Origin: an uncultured Clostridium sp.
GTDB taxonomy: Bacteria > Bacillota > Clostridia > Lachnospirales > Lachnospiraceae
DNA: 26,284 nucleotides
NCBI RefSeq assembly: GCF_900547735.1
Contig: NZ_URHZ01000075.1
Span: 1-26,284, forward strand
Direction of reading: 5' to 3'
Part shown: piece after piece, positions 8,072 to 15,772 of the stretch
Position numbering within the stretch: the first letter of the stretch is position 1
How the letters are laid out: the number at the start of each line of letters is the position of its first letter
Notes under the pieces: generated by a model
Seen by the model: only the letters and a program-made list of their open reading frames with translations
Told to the model about the DNA's origin: nothing
Database searches by the model: none
Position numbers and translations under genes: made by a program

Positions 8072-8163
8072 CCCGTTATTCCCTACTGATTTATCATATG
8101 GGAAAAACAGGCCTGCAGTTCCCCGGAAAGTGAAAATTGAGTGTGTTTCTTTATTATGTCCTC

Positions 8164-9345
8164 CTACATAAAATCGGCATATTTGTCATCGAACCAGTCC
8201 TTGCTGCCGACGATCTTCCCGTTCCTTGTATACACTCTGGGAACGCGTTTTCCCAGGACACAGGGAATCTCGTACCGGAATCCTCCGCACATGCCTGCCA
8301 GCTCCTCCATGGAAATCCTCTCTTCCCCGTCGCAGCCGACCAGTGTGACGCGGTCATCCTCCGCCGCTTCCGGGATATCCGACACGTCCACCATGAACTG
8401 ATCCATACAGACGCGTCCCAGTATCGGCGCCCGTCTGCCCCGGATCAGGACGCAGCCTTTTCCCGAAAGGTTTCTGGGGTACCCGTCCCCATACCCGGCT
8501 CCGACTGTGGCAATCCGCATTTTTCTGCCGGCCGTAAAGGTTCCGCCGTAGCTTACGGGCGTTCCCGGCTCTATCTCCTTCACATATGTGATAAAACTCC
8601 GGATCTCCATCGCGGGGCGCAGCTCCATCTCCCGATTCACCTCGTCGGAGGGATAAATCCCATACATTGAGATTCCGGCCCGAACCGCGTCCAGGCCCAT
8701 CTGCGGCAGATCCATGATGGCGGCGCTGTTGGCGCAGTGGCGGACCGGTATTTCGATTCCCCTGATTTTAAGCGCTTCGGCAAATTCCATATACCGTTCG
8801 TACTGGAGCGCCGTAAAGTCTTTATCCGTCTCATCCGCCTTGGAAAAGTGGGTGAAAAGGCCTTCTACCGTAATACCGGGAAGCGCCTTTATTTTCTCCA
8901 CCTCGCCGATGCTCTCCCCGCCGGGCTGATAGCCGATCCGGCTCATCCCCGTATCCAGCGCAATATGGATAAACGCCGTCTTACCCTCTGCTGCAGCCGC
9001 CCTTGAGAGGGCCTCCGCCTTGGAATATTCATAAATGGCCGGCCTGATATCGTACTCCAAGATTGTTTTATAATCTCTTTCGTGTGTATTGCCCAGCACC
9101 AGAATCGGCTTTGTAACGCCGTGTTTCCGGAGTATTACCGCTTCCGGGACCGCAGCCACCGCGTAGCCGCAGACAAAGGGATCGATGGCTTTTGCCACCG
9201 GTACCGCGCCGTGGCCGTAGCCGTCTGTTTTTACAACGCCGATCATCCCGGTTCCCTCCGGCAGTCCGGCCTCCATCGTTTCCATATTCTTTATAATATT
9301 GTCAAGGTTAATTTCCGCATAAATTCTGCTGTATGGTTCTTCCAT
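8164..9345 (-). CDS. alr: Alanine racemase
   Basis: A PLP enzyme of 393 residues that interconverts L- and D-alanine for peptidoglycan synthesis in the cytosol. The PLP-binding lysine is K39 in VVKTDGYGHG; most family members have VVKADAYGHG. The N-terminal TIM barrel continues through HIALDTGMSRIG and RHCANSAAI. The C-terminal domain has the catalytic tyrosine region GYGDGYPR and the substrate-contacting CMDQFMVDV. The ATG at 9345 has a strong AGGAGG 7 bases upstream, and the gene start lies 38 bp inside the end of the nnrE-nnrD gene, which implies coupled translation. It is followed by mazF after 179 bp. Confidence 0.97.
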   Translation of the reverse strand: MEEPYSRIYAEINLDNIIKNMETMEAGLPEGTGMIGVVKTDGYGHGAVPVAKAIDPFVCGYAVAAVPEAVILRKHGVTKPILVLGNTHERDYKTILEYDIRPAIYEYSKAEALSRAAAAEGKTAFIHIALDTGMSRIGYQPGGESIGEVEKIKALPGITVEGLFTHFSKADETDKDFTALQYERYMEFAEALKIRGIEIPVRHCANSAAIMDLPQMGLDAVRAGISMYGIYPSDEVNREMELRPAMEIRSFITYVKEIEPGTPVSYGGTFTAGRKMRIATVGAGYGDGYPRNLSGKGCVLIRGRRAPILGRVCMDQFMVDVSDIPEAAEDDRVTLVGCDGEERISMEELAGMCGGFRYEIPCVLGKRVPRVYTRNGKIVGSKDWFDDKYADFM

Positions 9346-10873
9346 TGCCGTCCTCCTGCATAATTGAATCCGCTATCTCCCTGGCGAGAATCGAATGTTC
9401 CCCTCTGCCTGCCGCGGCGCGCTCTCCCGCCAGTCCGTGGAGCCACACGCCCATGGCCGCCGCCTCATCCTCCTGGAGTCCGAGGGCGATGAGCCCCGCA
9501 ATCAGGCCGGTCAGCACATCGCCGGAACCGGCTTTTGCCATGGCTCCGCCGCCGCTGCTGTTGATATAGACGGAACCGTCCTTCCCCGCCACCACGGAAA
9601 CGGCGTCCTTTAAAACACAGGTCACGCCCTTCTCCTCACAATAGCCGACGGCCGCGCCGGGAAGATCCTCCCTCAGTTCAGCGATATCCTTTTCCACCAG
9701 TCTGGCCATTTCCCCCAGATGGGGAGTTACAATCACATTTTCCGTGAAAAATTCCGCCAGATGCGGGTATTCCGCCACGGTATTCAGTCCGTCCGCATCG
9801 AGTATGATGGGGACATAGGCCGATAAAAGCACGTATTCCGTCAGTTTCACCACGTGGCGTCCCCTTCCGAGACCGGGGCCCAGGACAATCACGCTGGCCC
9901 AGGCGCATTCCCGCTCCACAAGATCCCTGAACGCCTCGGGCTCCTCGGCCTCCATCTCCTCCGGATACGATGTGATAATAGCCTCGGGGAGGAGTGTCTG
10001 CAGCATCGGCACATTGCCGTCCACCGTCAGGATTTTCACCAGGCCGGCTCCCGTCCTGTATGCCGACAGCGCGCTTAAATAGGCGGCCCCGCACATTCCT
10101 TTTGAGCCTGCCGCAATCAGCACTTTTCCGTACGTTCCCTTATGGGAATCTTTCTTCCGTCCGGGAATCCGGGACTGATCGCCCGGTTCATAAGTAAAAT
10201 AGCGTTTTCCTTCATAGGAGTCAAAATCCGGGAAACCGATGTCTTTCACCGCCACGCGGCCGCTGTAGCCTTTTCCCGGATAGATGGCCGTCCCCACCTT
10301 CTCATAGCCGAATGTCACCGTCAGATCCGCTTTTACCGCCGTTCCCATGACACGCCCCGTCTCGGAGCTGATACCGGACGGAATATCCACCGCCACGGTA
10401 AATTCCGGTGTCAGACCGGTAAGAAACTCCACCGCCTCTTTAAATTCGCCTTCCACGTCTCTTGTAAGCCCCACCCCGAAGATGGCGTCCACCGCCACGT
10501 CAAAACGGCCGGGGAGGTACCCGCCGAAACTTTCCACGGCAATTCCCAGTTTCTCGTCAATCTCTATCTGGCTTCTCATCTCTTCGGTCCAGCGTTCCCT
10601 GTCTCCAACGGTAATAACGGAAACCTGGAACCCTCTCAGATGCAGAATCCTGGCAATGGCGGCTCCGTCGGCGCCATTGTTGCCCGTTCCGCAGAATATC
10701 AGAGTAACGGCCTTCTCAAAGGGCTTTTTCCCTGTTTTTTTATATTCCAGTTCCAATTCATCCGCCACGCTCAGGGCGGCCCGCTCCATCAGCACCATGG
10801 ACGGAATCCCCACGGTCTGAATCGCATAGGCATCTATCTCTTTCATCTGTTTTCCGGTTACAAGGCGTCTCAT
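9308..10873 (-). CDS. nnrD: Bifunctional NAD(P)H-hydrate epimerase / ADP-dependent dehydratase
   Basis: A 521-residue fusion that repairs hydrated NADH and NADPH. The N-terminal YjeF/NnrE epimerase domain (about residues 1-215) shows the Rossmann-like GTGNNGADG at 62-70, a variant of the usual GPGNNGGDG, and VDAIFGVGL. The C-terminal ribokinase-like NnrD dehydratase (about 235-505) shows VLGPGLGRG, ILDADGLN, VTPHLGEMARL and the nucleotide-site AGSGDVLTG at 448-456. The last residues run 38 bp into alr. The start lies 2 bp beyond the acpS stop with GAGGGGG upstream, so the genes form one transcription unit. The acpS-nnr-alr order is conserved in many Firmicutes. Confidence 0.95.
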   Translation of the reverse strand: MRRLVTGKQMKEIDAYAIQTVGIPSMVLMERAALSVADELELEYKKTGKKPFEKAVTLIFCGTGNNGADGAAIARILHLRGFQVSVITVGDRERWTEEMRSQIEIDEKLGIAVESFGGYLPGRFDVAVDAIFGVGLTRDVEGEFKEAVEFLTGLTPEFTVAVDIPSGISSETGRVMGTAVKADLTVTFGYEKVGTAIYPGKGYSGRVAVKDIGFPDFDSYEGKRYFTYEPGDQSRIPGRKKDSHKGTYGKVLIAAGSKGMCGAAYLSALSAYRTGAGLVKILTVDGNVPMLQTLLPEAIITSYPEEMEAEEPEAFRDLVERECAWASVIVLGPGLGRGRHVVKLTEYVLLSAYVPIILDADGLNTVAEYPHLAEFFTENVIVTPHLGEMARLVEKDIAELREDLPGAAVGYCEEKGVTCVLKDAVSVVAGKDGSVYINSSGGGAMAKAGSGDVLTGLIAGLIALGLQEDEAAAMGVWLHGLAGERAAAGRGEHSILAREIADSIMQEDGNGRTIQQNLCGN

Positions 10874-10875
10874 AC

Positions 10876-11238
10876 TCAGTCCCCCTCTCCCACTGCATAG
10901 GCCGATGCGTACCGGGCCGTATTGCTGATTGATACAAACAGCCTTTTGATCCCCAGTTCGTCCGCCTGCTCCTTTGCTTTCCCATATAAATTCACATAGG
11001 GTTTCCCCAGTTCATCCCGAAGTACCTCAATCTCCCTCGGCCCGAAGCTTCTAAATCCTGTCCCAAACACCTTGGAAACCGCTTCCTTTACGGCAAAATT
11101 GCCGGCCAGCCGGGCTATATTCCCCCCGGCCTGCCGGCACTCTTCCTCTGTATATGCACGCAGTAAAAAAGCCTCTTTGACACAGGCTTTTTTAACTCGT
11201 TCTATTTCAATTAAATCTGTTCCAACACCTATAATCAT
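10876..11238 (-). CDS. acpS: Holo-[acyl-carrier-protein] synthase
   Basis: A 120-residue cytosolic phosphopantetheinyl transferase that activates ACP for fatty-acid synthesis using CoA. It has the two family signatures: GVGTDLIEIERV at residues 4-15 with the Mg-binding Asp, and NFAVKEAVSKVFGTG around residues 47-61 with the second acidic ligand in KEA. The C-terminal VSISNTARYASAYA strand is typical. The gene overlaps the end of rex by 4 bp (ATGA), a classic coupling arrangement, and is followed after 2 bp by nnrE-nnrD. Confidence 0.96.
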   Translation of the reverse strand: MIIGVGTDLIEIERVKKACVKEAFLLRAYTEEECRQAGGNIARLAGNFAVKEAVSKVFGTGFRSFGPREIEVLRDELGKPYVNLYGKAKEQADELGIKRLFVSISNTARYASAYAVGEGD

Positions 11239-11927
11239 TTCTTCTCTCTGGCGTCTCCTGCTCTTCCAAGGGCCTCTTCTCTCTCCCGCTCCTGCTGATC
11301 CTGCATGTTGCAGACACGGTAAGAAAGACGCATCAGACTCTCGGATAAATGCACATTCTCCACTACCACATCGTCGGGAACCTGCAGGTCCGTATGGGCA
11401 AAATTCCAGATAGCCTTGATTCCTGCTTTGACAAGACGCTCTGCGATCTCAGGCGCCTTGGACTTCGGAATCGTGAGGGCTGCAATCTGCACCTCGTTGT
11501 CCTTGATGAACTGTTCCAGGTCTTCAATCCCCCTGATCTCAACTCCGCGGACTACCAGACCTACCAGACGGGGATTCACATCAAACATTCCCTTGATGAT
11601 AAAACCACGCCGCTCGAAATTCGTATAATTGGCAATCGCCTGCCCCAGATTACCGGCCCCTATGATAATCAGGTTATGCTGTCTGTCAATTCCCAGAATT
11701 CTCGCAATCTCAGTATATAAATACTTCACATTATATCCGTATCCCTGCTGTCCGAAACCGCCGAAATTGTTAAGATCCTGCCGAATCTGAGAAGCCGTCA
11801 CTTTCATTCTGATACTTAAATCATTTGAAGAAATCCGCTCGACACCCTCTTCCAGCAACTCTCCCAAATACCGATAGTATCTTGGCAGCCTGGAAATCAC
11901 TGCTTTTGAAATCTCTTTCTGCTCCAC
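11235..11927 (-). CDS. rex: Redox-sensing transcriptional repressor Rex
   Basis: A 230-residue dimeric repressor that senses the NADH/NAD+ ratio and controls fermentation and redox genes. The N-terminal winged helix covers residues 1-80 and contains the recognition segment MKVTASQIRQDLNNFGGFGQ. The NAD(H)-binding Rossmann fold starts with IIIGAGNLGQAIANY (87-101). The usual domain-swapped C-terminal helix (FAHTDLQVP...NVHLSESLMRLSY) is present. A 20-residue, highly charged tail (about 210-230) follows. It is the first gene of the operon and has its own strong promoter at 11972-11999. No canonical Rex box was seen upstream, only a different palindrome. Confidence 0.97.
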   Translation of the reverse strand: MEQKEISKAVISRLPRYYRYLGELLEEGVERISSNDLSIRMKVTASQIRQDLNNFGGFGQQGYGYNVKYLYTEIARILGIDRQHNLIIIGAGNLGQAIANYTNFERRGFIIKGMFDVNPRLVGLVVRGVEIRGIEDLEQFIKDNEVQIAALTIPKSKAPEIAERLVKAGIKAIWNFAHTDLQVPDDVVVENVHLSESLMRLSYRVCNMQDQQEREREEALGRAGDAREKK

Positions 11928-11971
11928 GGCTCTTCATCACCTTCTCTCTGAAAAATAAATTACTAATAATT

Positions 11972-11999
11972 ATTATAGCATATGACAAATTATTGTCAA
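11972..11999 (-). promoter_or_regulatory. Sigma-A promoter of the rex operon
   Basis: On the minus strand TTGACA (11994-11999) and TATAAT (11972-11977) are both perfect consensus hexamers, separated by 16 bp, and lie 45 bp upstream of the rex start. This should drive rex, acpS, nnrE-nnrD, alr and possibly mazF. Confidence 0.85.
11983..11998. promoter_or_regulatory. Operator-like palindrome over the rex -35 box
   Basis: TGACAAATTATTGTCA is an inverted repeat of 6 bp with a 4-bp centre and covers the -35 hexamer and most of the spacer. It differs from the usual clostridial Rex site (TTGTTAA-N4-TTAACAA), so the bound protein is not known; self-control by Rex is one possibility. Confidence 0.45.
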
Positions 12000-12016
12000 A
12001 GGTTTTTTGCTGAGCC

Positions 12017-12045
12017 TTGAAAAACCGCTCTGTTTATACTATAAT
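12017..12045 (+). promoter_or_regulatory. Sigma-A promoter of the ABC-F gene
   Basis: TTGAAA (12017-12022) and a perfect TATAAT (12040-12045) are separated by 17 bp. The expected start of transcription near 12052 leaves a leader of about 115 bases before the ABC-F start. The promoter diverges from that of rex. Confidence 0.8.
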
Positions 12046-12070
12046 TAACCATTAGCGGTATAAAGCGCTG

Positions 12071-12126
12071 CTGTTCACACCGGATATATGTCACTGTTTA
12101 CACCGCACTGCGCCGTGAACAATAAC
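12071..12126 (+). repeat. Probable remnant of the intergenic repeat in the ABC-F leader
   Basis: CTGTTCAC (12071-12078) and GTGAACAATAAC (12115-12126) resemble the two termini of the MITE-like element in the right order and orientation, but only about 36 bp separate them. A second similar half, CTGTTTACACC, starts at 12094. The similarity is short, so membership is likely rather than proven. Confidence 0.4.
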
Positions 12127-12141
12127 GGATATTCCGCGTAA
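12088..12141 (+). CDS. Possible leader peptide upstream of the ABC-F gene
   Basis: Between the promoter and the ABC-F start there is a complete 17-codon frame, MSLFTPHCAVNNNGYSA, ending 24 bp before the ABC-F ATG. Its ribosome site (CCGGATAT) is weak. Several ABC-F genes are controlled by translation of such leaders, which is why it is listed. It overlaps the repeat remnant and may be fortuitous. Confidence 0.25.
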   Translation: MSLFTPHCAVNNNGYSA

Positions 12142-12165
12142 ACACCAATGAACCGGGAGGATACT

Positions 12166-14115
12166 ATGATTCTGTCATGTAACAACATATCAAAAGCATT
12201 CGGCACCGACTCCATACTGGAGCATGTGTCATTCCATATAGAAGAACGCGAGAAAGCGGCGATTGTCGGAATCAACGGCGCCGGCAAAACAACGCTTTTT
12301 AAGATCATTGTCGGCCAGATGGCGGCCGATGAGGGGGAGGTCGTCTGTTCCCGCGGAAAAACCCTCGGATATCTGGCGCAGCACCAGGATATCAGCAGCG
12401 ATAACACGATATACGACGAGCTTATGGAGGTCAAAAAACCCATCCTCATGATGGAGCAGCAGATCCGTGAGCTGGAGATAAAAATGAAGCATACAGAGGG
12501 CGATGCGCTGGAGGAGCTTTTTCAGACCTACAGCAGGCTGAACCACGAGTTTGAGCTGATGAACGGCTATGCCTGGCAGAGTGAAATTACCGGCGTCTTA
12601 AAGGGCCTGGGATTTGTGGAGGAAGAATTCAGAAAACCGGTTAAGGAATTATCAGGCGGCCAGAAAACACGCGTTTCCCTCGGCAAGCTCCTGCTCTCGA
12701 AACCGGATATTATTCTGCTCGACGAGCCGACCAACCACCTGGACATGGAATCCATCGCCTGGCTGGAGGGATATCTTATCAACTACGCGGGAACCGTCGT
12801 GATTGTGGCCCATGACCGTTATTTCCTGGACCGCGTCGTGACGAAGATCATCGAGCTGGACAACGGCAAAGCCACCACCTTCCAGGGCAACTACTCCGCC
12901 TACGGCGAGAAGAAGGCCATGCTGCGCGCGGGAATCATGAAAGCATATTTAAACCAGCAGCAGGAAATCAAGCATCAGGAAGAGGTAATCACAAAGCTGC
13001 GTTCCTTCAACCGTGAAAAGTCGATCAAACGGGCGGAAAGCCGTGAAAAGCTGCTGGCCAAGATCGACGTGCTGGATAAACCGATGGAATTAAACGATGC
13101 GATGAACATCACGCTTGAGCCGAACATTGTCAGCGGCAACGACGTCCTGACCGTGCGCGGACTCACCAAGAAGTTCGACGGGCCGGTACTCTTTTCGAAC
13201 GTGGATTTTGACATCAAGCGCGGCGAACGGATTGCCATCATCGGCAACAACGGCACCGGCAAAACCACGGTTCTGAAAATCATCAACGGACTGGTAAAAC
13301 AGGATGCCGGGGAGATTACGCTGGGGGCAAAGGTCCAGGTTGGATATTACGATCAGGAACATCAGGTGCTTCACATGGACAAAACCCTGTTCCAGGAAAT
13401 CCAGGACACTTACCCGAACATGAACAACACCCAGATCCGCAATATCCTGGCCGCATTCCTTTTCACCGGCGACGACGTGTTCAAGATGATCCGCGATCTG
13501 AGCGGCGGCGAGCGCGGACGCGTATCCCTGGCAAAACTGATGCTCTCCGAGGCCAATTTCCTGATCCTGGATGAGCCGACCAACCATCTGGACATTACCT
13601 CCAAGGAGATCCTGGAAAACGCCCTGGTAAATTATACGGGAACCGTTCTGTACGTCTCCCATGACCGTTATTTTATCAACAAGACGGCCACCAGAATCCT
13701 GGACCTGAAAAAGGGAACCCTGATCAATTATATCGGGAATTACGATTACTATCTGGAAAAGAAAGATACGATGGAGCAGCTTTATGTCCCGGCTGAGGAC
13801 CTTTCGTCCTCCCCGAATCCAAACGCTGCCTCCGCCTCCGAGTCTTCCTCCGGTCCCTCGTCTTCTATGGACTGGAAACAGCAGAAGGAGCTGCAGGCCA
13901 AACTGCGTAAGAAACAGAATGCCCTGAAAAAGACGGAGGATGACATACACGCCCTGGAAACAAGGGAACAGGAAATCGACGGGCTGCTCTGCCTGGAAGA
14001 AGTATTTTCAGACGTGCCGAGGCTGATGGAGCTGAATAAAGAGAAGGAAGAAATCGCCTCCAAACTTGAAAAACTCTATGAAACCTGGGAGGAACTGGCG
14101 GAAGACGCCGAGTAA
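12166..14115 (+). CDS. ABC-F family ribosome-associated ATPase
   Basis: A soluble 649-residue protein with two ABC ATPase domains and no membrane segments; ABC-F proteins act on the ribosome E-site region. Domain 1 has Walker A GINGAGKTT, signature LSGGQKTRVSLGKLL and Walker B IILLDEPTNHLD. Domain 2 has GNNGTGKTT, LSGGERGRVSLAKLML and FLILDEPTNHLD. The linker (about 235-310) is rich in charged helix as in this family. A Ser/Ala-rich spacer leads to a C-terminal coiled coil (about 570-645), a layout like B. subtilis YdiF and Uup. I chose the ATG at 12166 because GGGAGG (12155-12160) precedes it by 5 bases; an in-frame ATG at 12148 lies before that site. The long linker and coiled coil do not by themselves indicate antibiotic resistance. 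Confidence 0.94.
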   Translation: MILSCNNISKAFGTDSILEHVSFHIEEREKAAIVGINGAGKTTLFKIIVGQMAADEGEVVCSRGKTLGYLAQHQDISSDNTIYDELMEVKKPILMMEQQIRELEIKMKHTEGDALEELFQTYSRLNHEFELMNGYAWQSEITGVLKGLGFVEEEFRKPVKELSGGQKTRVSLGKLLLSKPDIILLDEPTNHLDMESIAWLEGYLINYAGTVVIVAHDRYFLDRVVTKIIELDNGKATTFQGNYSAYGEKKAMLRAGIMKAYLNQQQEIKHQEEVITKLRSFNREKSIKRAESREKLLAKIDVLDKPMELNDAMNITLEPNIVSGNDVLTVRGLTKKFDGPVLFSNVDFDIKRGERIAIIGNNGTGKTTVLKIINGLVKQDAGEITLGAKVQVGYYDQEHQVLHMDKTLFQEIQDTYPNMNNTQIRNILAAFLFTGDDVFKMIRDLSGGERGRVSLAKLMLSEANFLILDEPTNHLDITSKEILENALVNYTGTVLYVSHDRYFINKTATRILDLKKGTLINYIGNYDYYLEKKDTMEQLYVPAEDLSSSPNPNAASASESSSGPSSSMDWKQQKELQAKLRKKQNALKKTEDDIHALETREQEIDGLLCLEEVFSDVPRLMELNKEKEEIASKLEKLYETWEELAEDAE

Positions 14116-14118
14116 TTT

Positions 14119-14547
14119 TTACTGCTCCTGTCCGTTCTGTTTCCCGTCCTTCTGCAGCAGGCAGATCCCCGCGCAGGCAAGTCCGATTCCCAGGAGGGTA
14201 AATCCCGTGTTCATATCCATCGCTCTCATGGACGACAGGACAATGACTGCGATTCCCATGGCCAGGGCGGCCGCCTTAAAAACAAGCATGACAATTTCAT
14301 GGATTTGCTGGTTTTTACTTCCCTCCGTTTTGGGACCGGGCGCCTCGGCCTGCATCAGTTCATCAATCGATATCCCCAGAATCTCCGCAAGTTTTGGGAG
14401 GGATTTCACATCAGGGCAGGACAGTTCCCTCTCCCATTTGGAAACCGCCTTGTCCGTCACTCCCATTTTTGCGGCCAGCTCAGCCTGCGTCATTTTCTTT
14501 TCCCTGCGAAGGGAGGCAATTGTCATTCCCATCGTCCGTTTTTCCAT
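14119..14547 (-). CDS. XRE-family regulator with C-terminal membrane anchor
   Basis: A small protein of 142 residues. Residues 6-65 form a Cro/CI-type helix-turn-helix (IASLRREKKMTQAELAAKMGVTDKA and VSKWERELSCPDVKSL). After a charged linker two hydrophobic helices follow (about 87-105 and 113-131), so the DNA-binding domain would be held at the membrane. The ATG at 14547 is preferred because GGAGG lies 9 bases upstream; an ATG two codons earlier is only 3 bases from it. Its end faces the end of the ABC-F gene, with just 3 bp between the stop codons. Its target genes are not known. Confidence 0.88.
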   Translation of the reverse strand: MEKRTMGMTIASLRREKKMTQAELAAKMGVTDKAVSKWERELSCPDVKSLPKLAEILGISIDELMQAEAPGPKTEGSKNQQIHEIVMLVFKAAALAMGIAVIVLSSMRAMDMNTGFTLLGIGLACAGICLLQKDGKQNGQEQ

Positions 14548-14623
14548 AACCATATACCTCCATTCTCCAGGTGAACCGCACGGCAGCCAATGCGGTCCCG
14601 CATATCAAACGGTCATCGGTTCC

Positions 14624-14652
14624 ATGATACCACTTCTCCGGAAACACCTCAA
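14624..14652 (-). promoter_or_regulatory. Promoter of the XRE regulator gene
   Basis: On the minus strand TTGAGG (14647-14652) and TATCAT (14624-14629) are 17 bp apart, about 75 bp before the start. Just upstream, CCGGTCGG occurs twice as a direct repeat (within 14652-14682) around an imperfect CGGGCAG/CTGCCGG hairpin, a possible operator or weak terminator of the preceding gene. Confidence 0.55.
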
Positions 14653-14691
14653 CCGACCGGCAGGTTAGTCTGCCCGACCGGTGGTTTACAA

Positions 14692-14711
14692 GGTAACGTT
14701 TACATGTTACC
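14692..14711. repeat. 20-bp inverted repeat after the TRAP binding-protein gene
   Basis: GGTAAC (14692-14697) and GTTACC (14706-14711) form a perfect 6-bp stem with an 8-base loop, 2 bp beyond the stop codon. There is no good T-run, so it is either a weak terminator or a 3'-end stabilising hairpin. Confidence 0.45.
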
Positions 14712-14713
14712 CT

Positions 14714-15772
14714 TTACTCCCCGCGCAGGGCCTTAAGCAGGCGGTCTATCTTCTCATCCCCTGCCCTGGCCCTCAGAGCGGCTTCCACCACGGGGCCTCC
14801 CGTTTCTCTCATCTTAAGAAGCAGTTCGTCGGAAAGTTCCACCGTCTCAATGCCGGATTCGGACAGGACCTCGGTGCAGGAATAAAGCTCCCTCTCGTCG
14901 GTCTCTCTGGCGTAATCCACCATCTCCTCCGCCGTCTCTTTCAAAATCTGTTGTTCTTCCCCGCTCAGCGAATCATAAAATTCCCCTCCCACCAGCATAC
15001 AGTCGAAGTAGATCTTATGATTTGTATGGATCAGGTACTTTTGCAGACGCTCAATGGAGTTGGAGACAATCAGCGGCAGCGTATTCTCCTGGGAGTTCAC
15101 AAGCCCCTGCTGAAGCGCGGAATAGACCTGATGGATATCATATAACTTCGTCTGTGCGCCCAGACTCTGCCAGTACGCCCCTTCCATCGCATTGGAGGAA
15201 TATATTCTTATCTGCAGCTTTGAAAAATCCGTTTCTTCCATTATCTTGTCATTGCTTGTCAATACCCGGTAATGGGCGGGGAAAACGGCCAGGAGCTTTG
15301 TTCCCCGCTCCTCACATTCCTCCTCCAGCATCCGGCGGACCTCACCTTCCCTGAGAAGTCCGTCTATCTCTTCCAGGGAGGCATCCGATAAGGTGGTCGC
15401 CCACAGCATCGCCTCCATCGTCTCCGTGGCGGCCGGACCGATTCTCATCTCCACCGTCCCGTTCAGAAGGGGTTTATCGCTGTCATTGACATGTCCCAGC
15501 GTATCGTCCGGGAATGTTTCCACGAGAAATCCGCCGTCCGAGCGCTCCTCCAGCCGCATTTTAAAACGCCCGGCTATCTTCTGGGTCGTACTGTATGCGG
15601 TGGCGGAATGTGTCAGGAGAATCACCTTTGCCTCCTGCCCGACCATCGTATCCGGTTCCCGCTCCTTCAGAAGAAGGCTGAAAAGCTCCGTCTCGGGCTG
15701 TGCGGCTCCGCATCCGGCTAAAAGTAAGAAAACGGCCGTCCAGAGAACTGCCAAAACTCCCTTTATTCTCAT
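14714..15772 (-). CDS. Orphan TRAP-type (DctP-like) substrate-binding lipoprotein
   Basis: A 352-residue secreted lipoprotein. The signal peptide ends in LLLAGC with the acylated cysteine at residue 21. The mature part follows the DctP fold pattern: an early 'VILLTHSATAYSTT' strand, the substrate-loop region LQIRIYSSNAMEGAYWQSLGA (arginine in the position that usually contacts the carboxylate of the ligand), and YSALQQGLVNSQENTL, the family signature. DctP proteins normally feed DctQ/DctM permeases that carry C4-dicarboxylates, sialic acid and similar acids. No such permease genes are present here. Its start overlaps the end of the AraC-type receptor gene by 4 bp (ATGA), so it is translated with it, which suggests a role in sensing. 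The ligand is unknown. Confidence 0.85.
   Translation of the reverse strand: MRIKGVLAVLWTAVFLLLAGCGAAQPETELFSLLLKEREPDTMVGQEAKVILLTHSATAYSTTQKIAGRFKMRLEERSDGGFLVETFPDDTLGHVNDSDKPLLNGTVEMRIGPAATETMEAMLWATTLSDASLEEIDGLLREGEVRRMLEEECEERGTKLLAVFPAHYRVLTSNDKIMEETDFSKLQIRIYSSNAMEGAYWQSLGAQTKLYDIHQVYSALQQGLVNSQENTLPLIVSNSIERLQKYLIHTNHKIYFDCMLVGGEFYDSLSGEEQQILKETAEEMVDYARETDERELYSCTEVLSESGIETVELSDELLLKMRETGGPVVEAALRARAGDEKIDRLLKALRGE

Noticed and set aside
10142..10900. Plus-strand frame antisense to nnrE-nnrD
   Set aside because: The opposite strand encodes a complete, motif-rich enzyme; the antisense product is His/Arg-rich with no domain.
11983..11998. Canonical Rex box upstream of rex
   Set aside because: The palindrome has the half-site TGACAA rather than TTGTTAA or TTGTGAA in the needed orientation and spacing, so it is listed only as an unknown operator-like site.
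12166..14115. ABC-F gene as an antibiotic-resistance determinant
   Set aside because: The linker and C-terminal coiled coil look like the housekeeping YdiF/Uup type, and nothing in the sequence points to a resistance subgroup.
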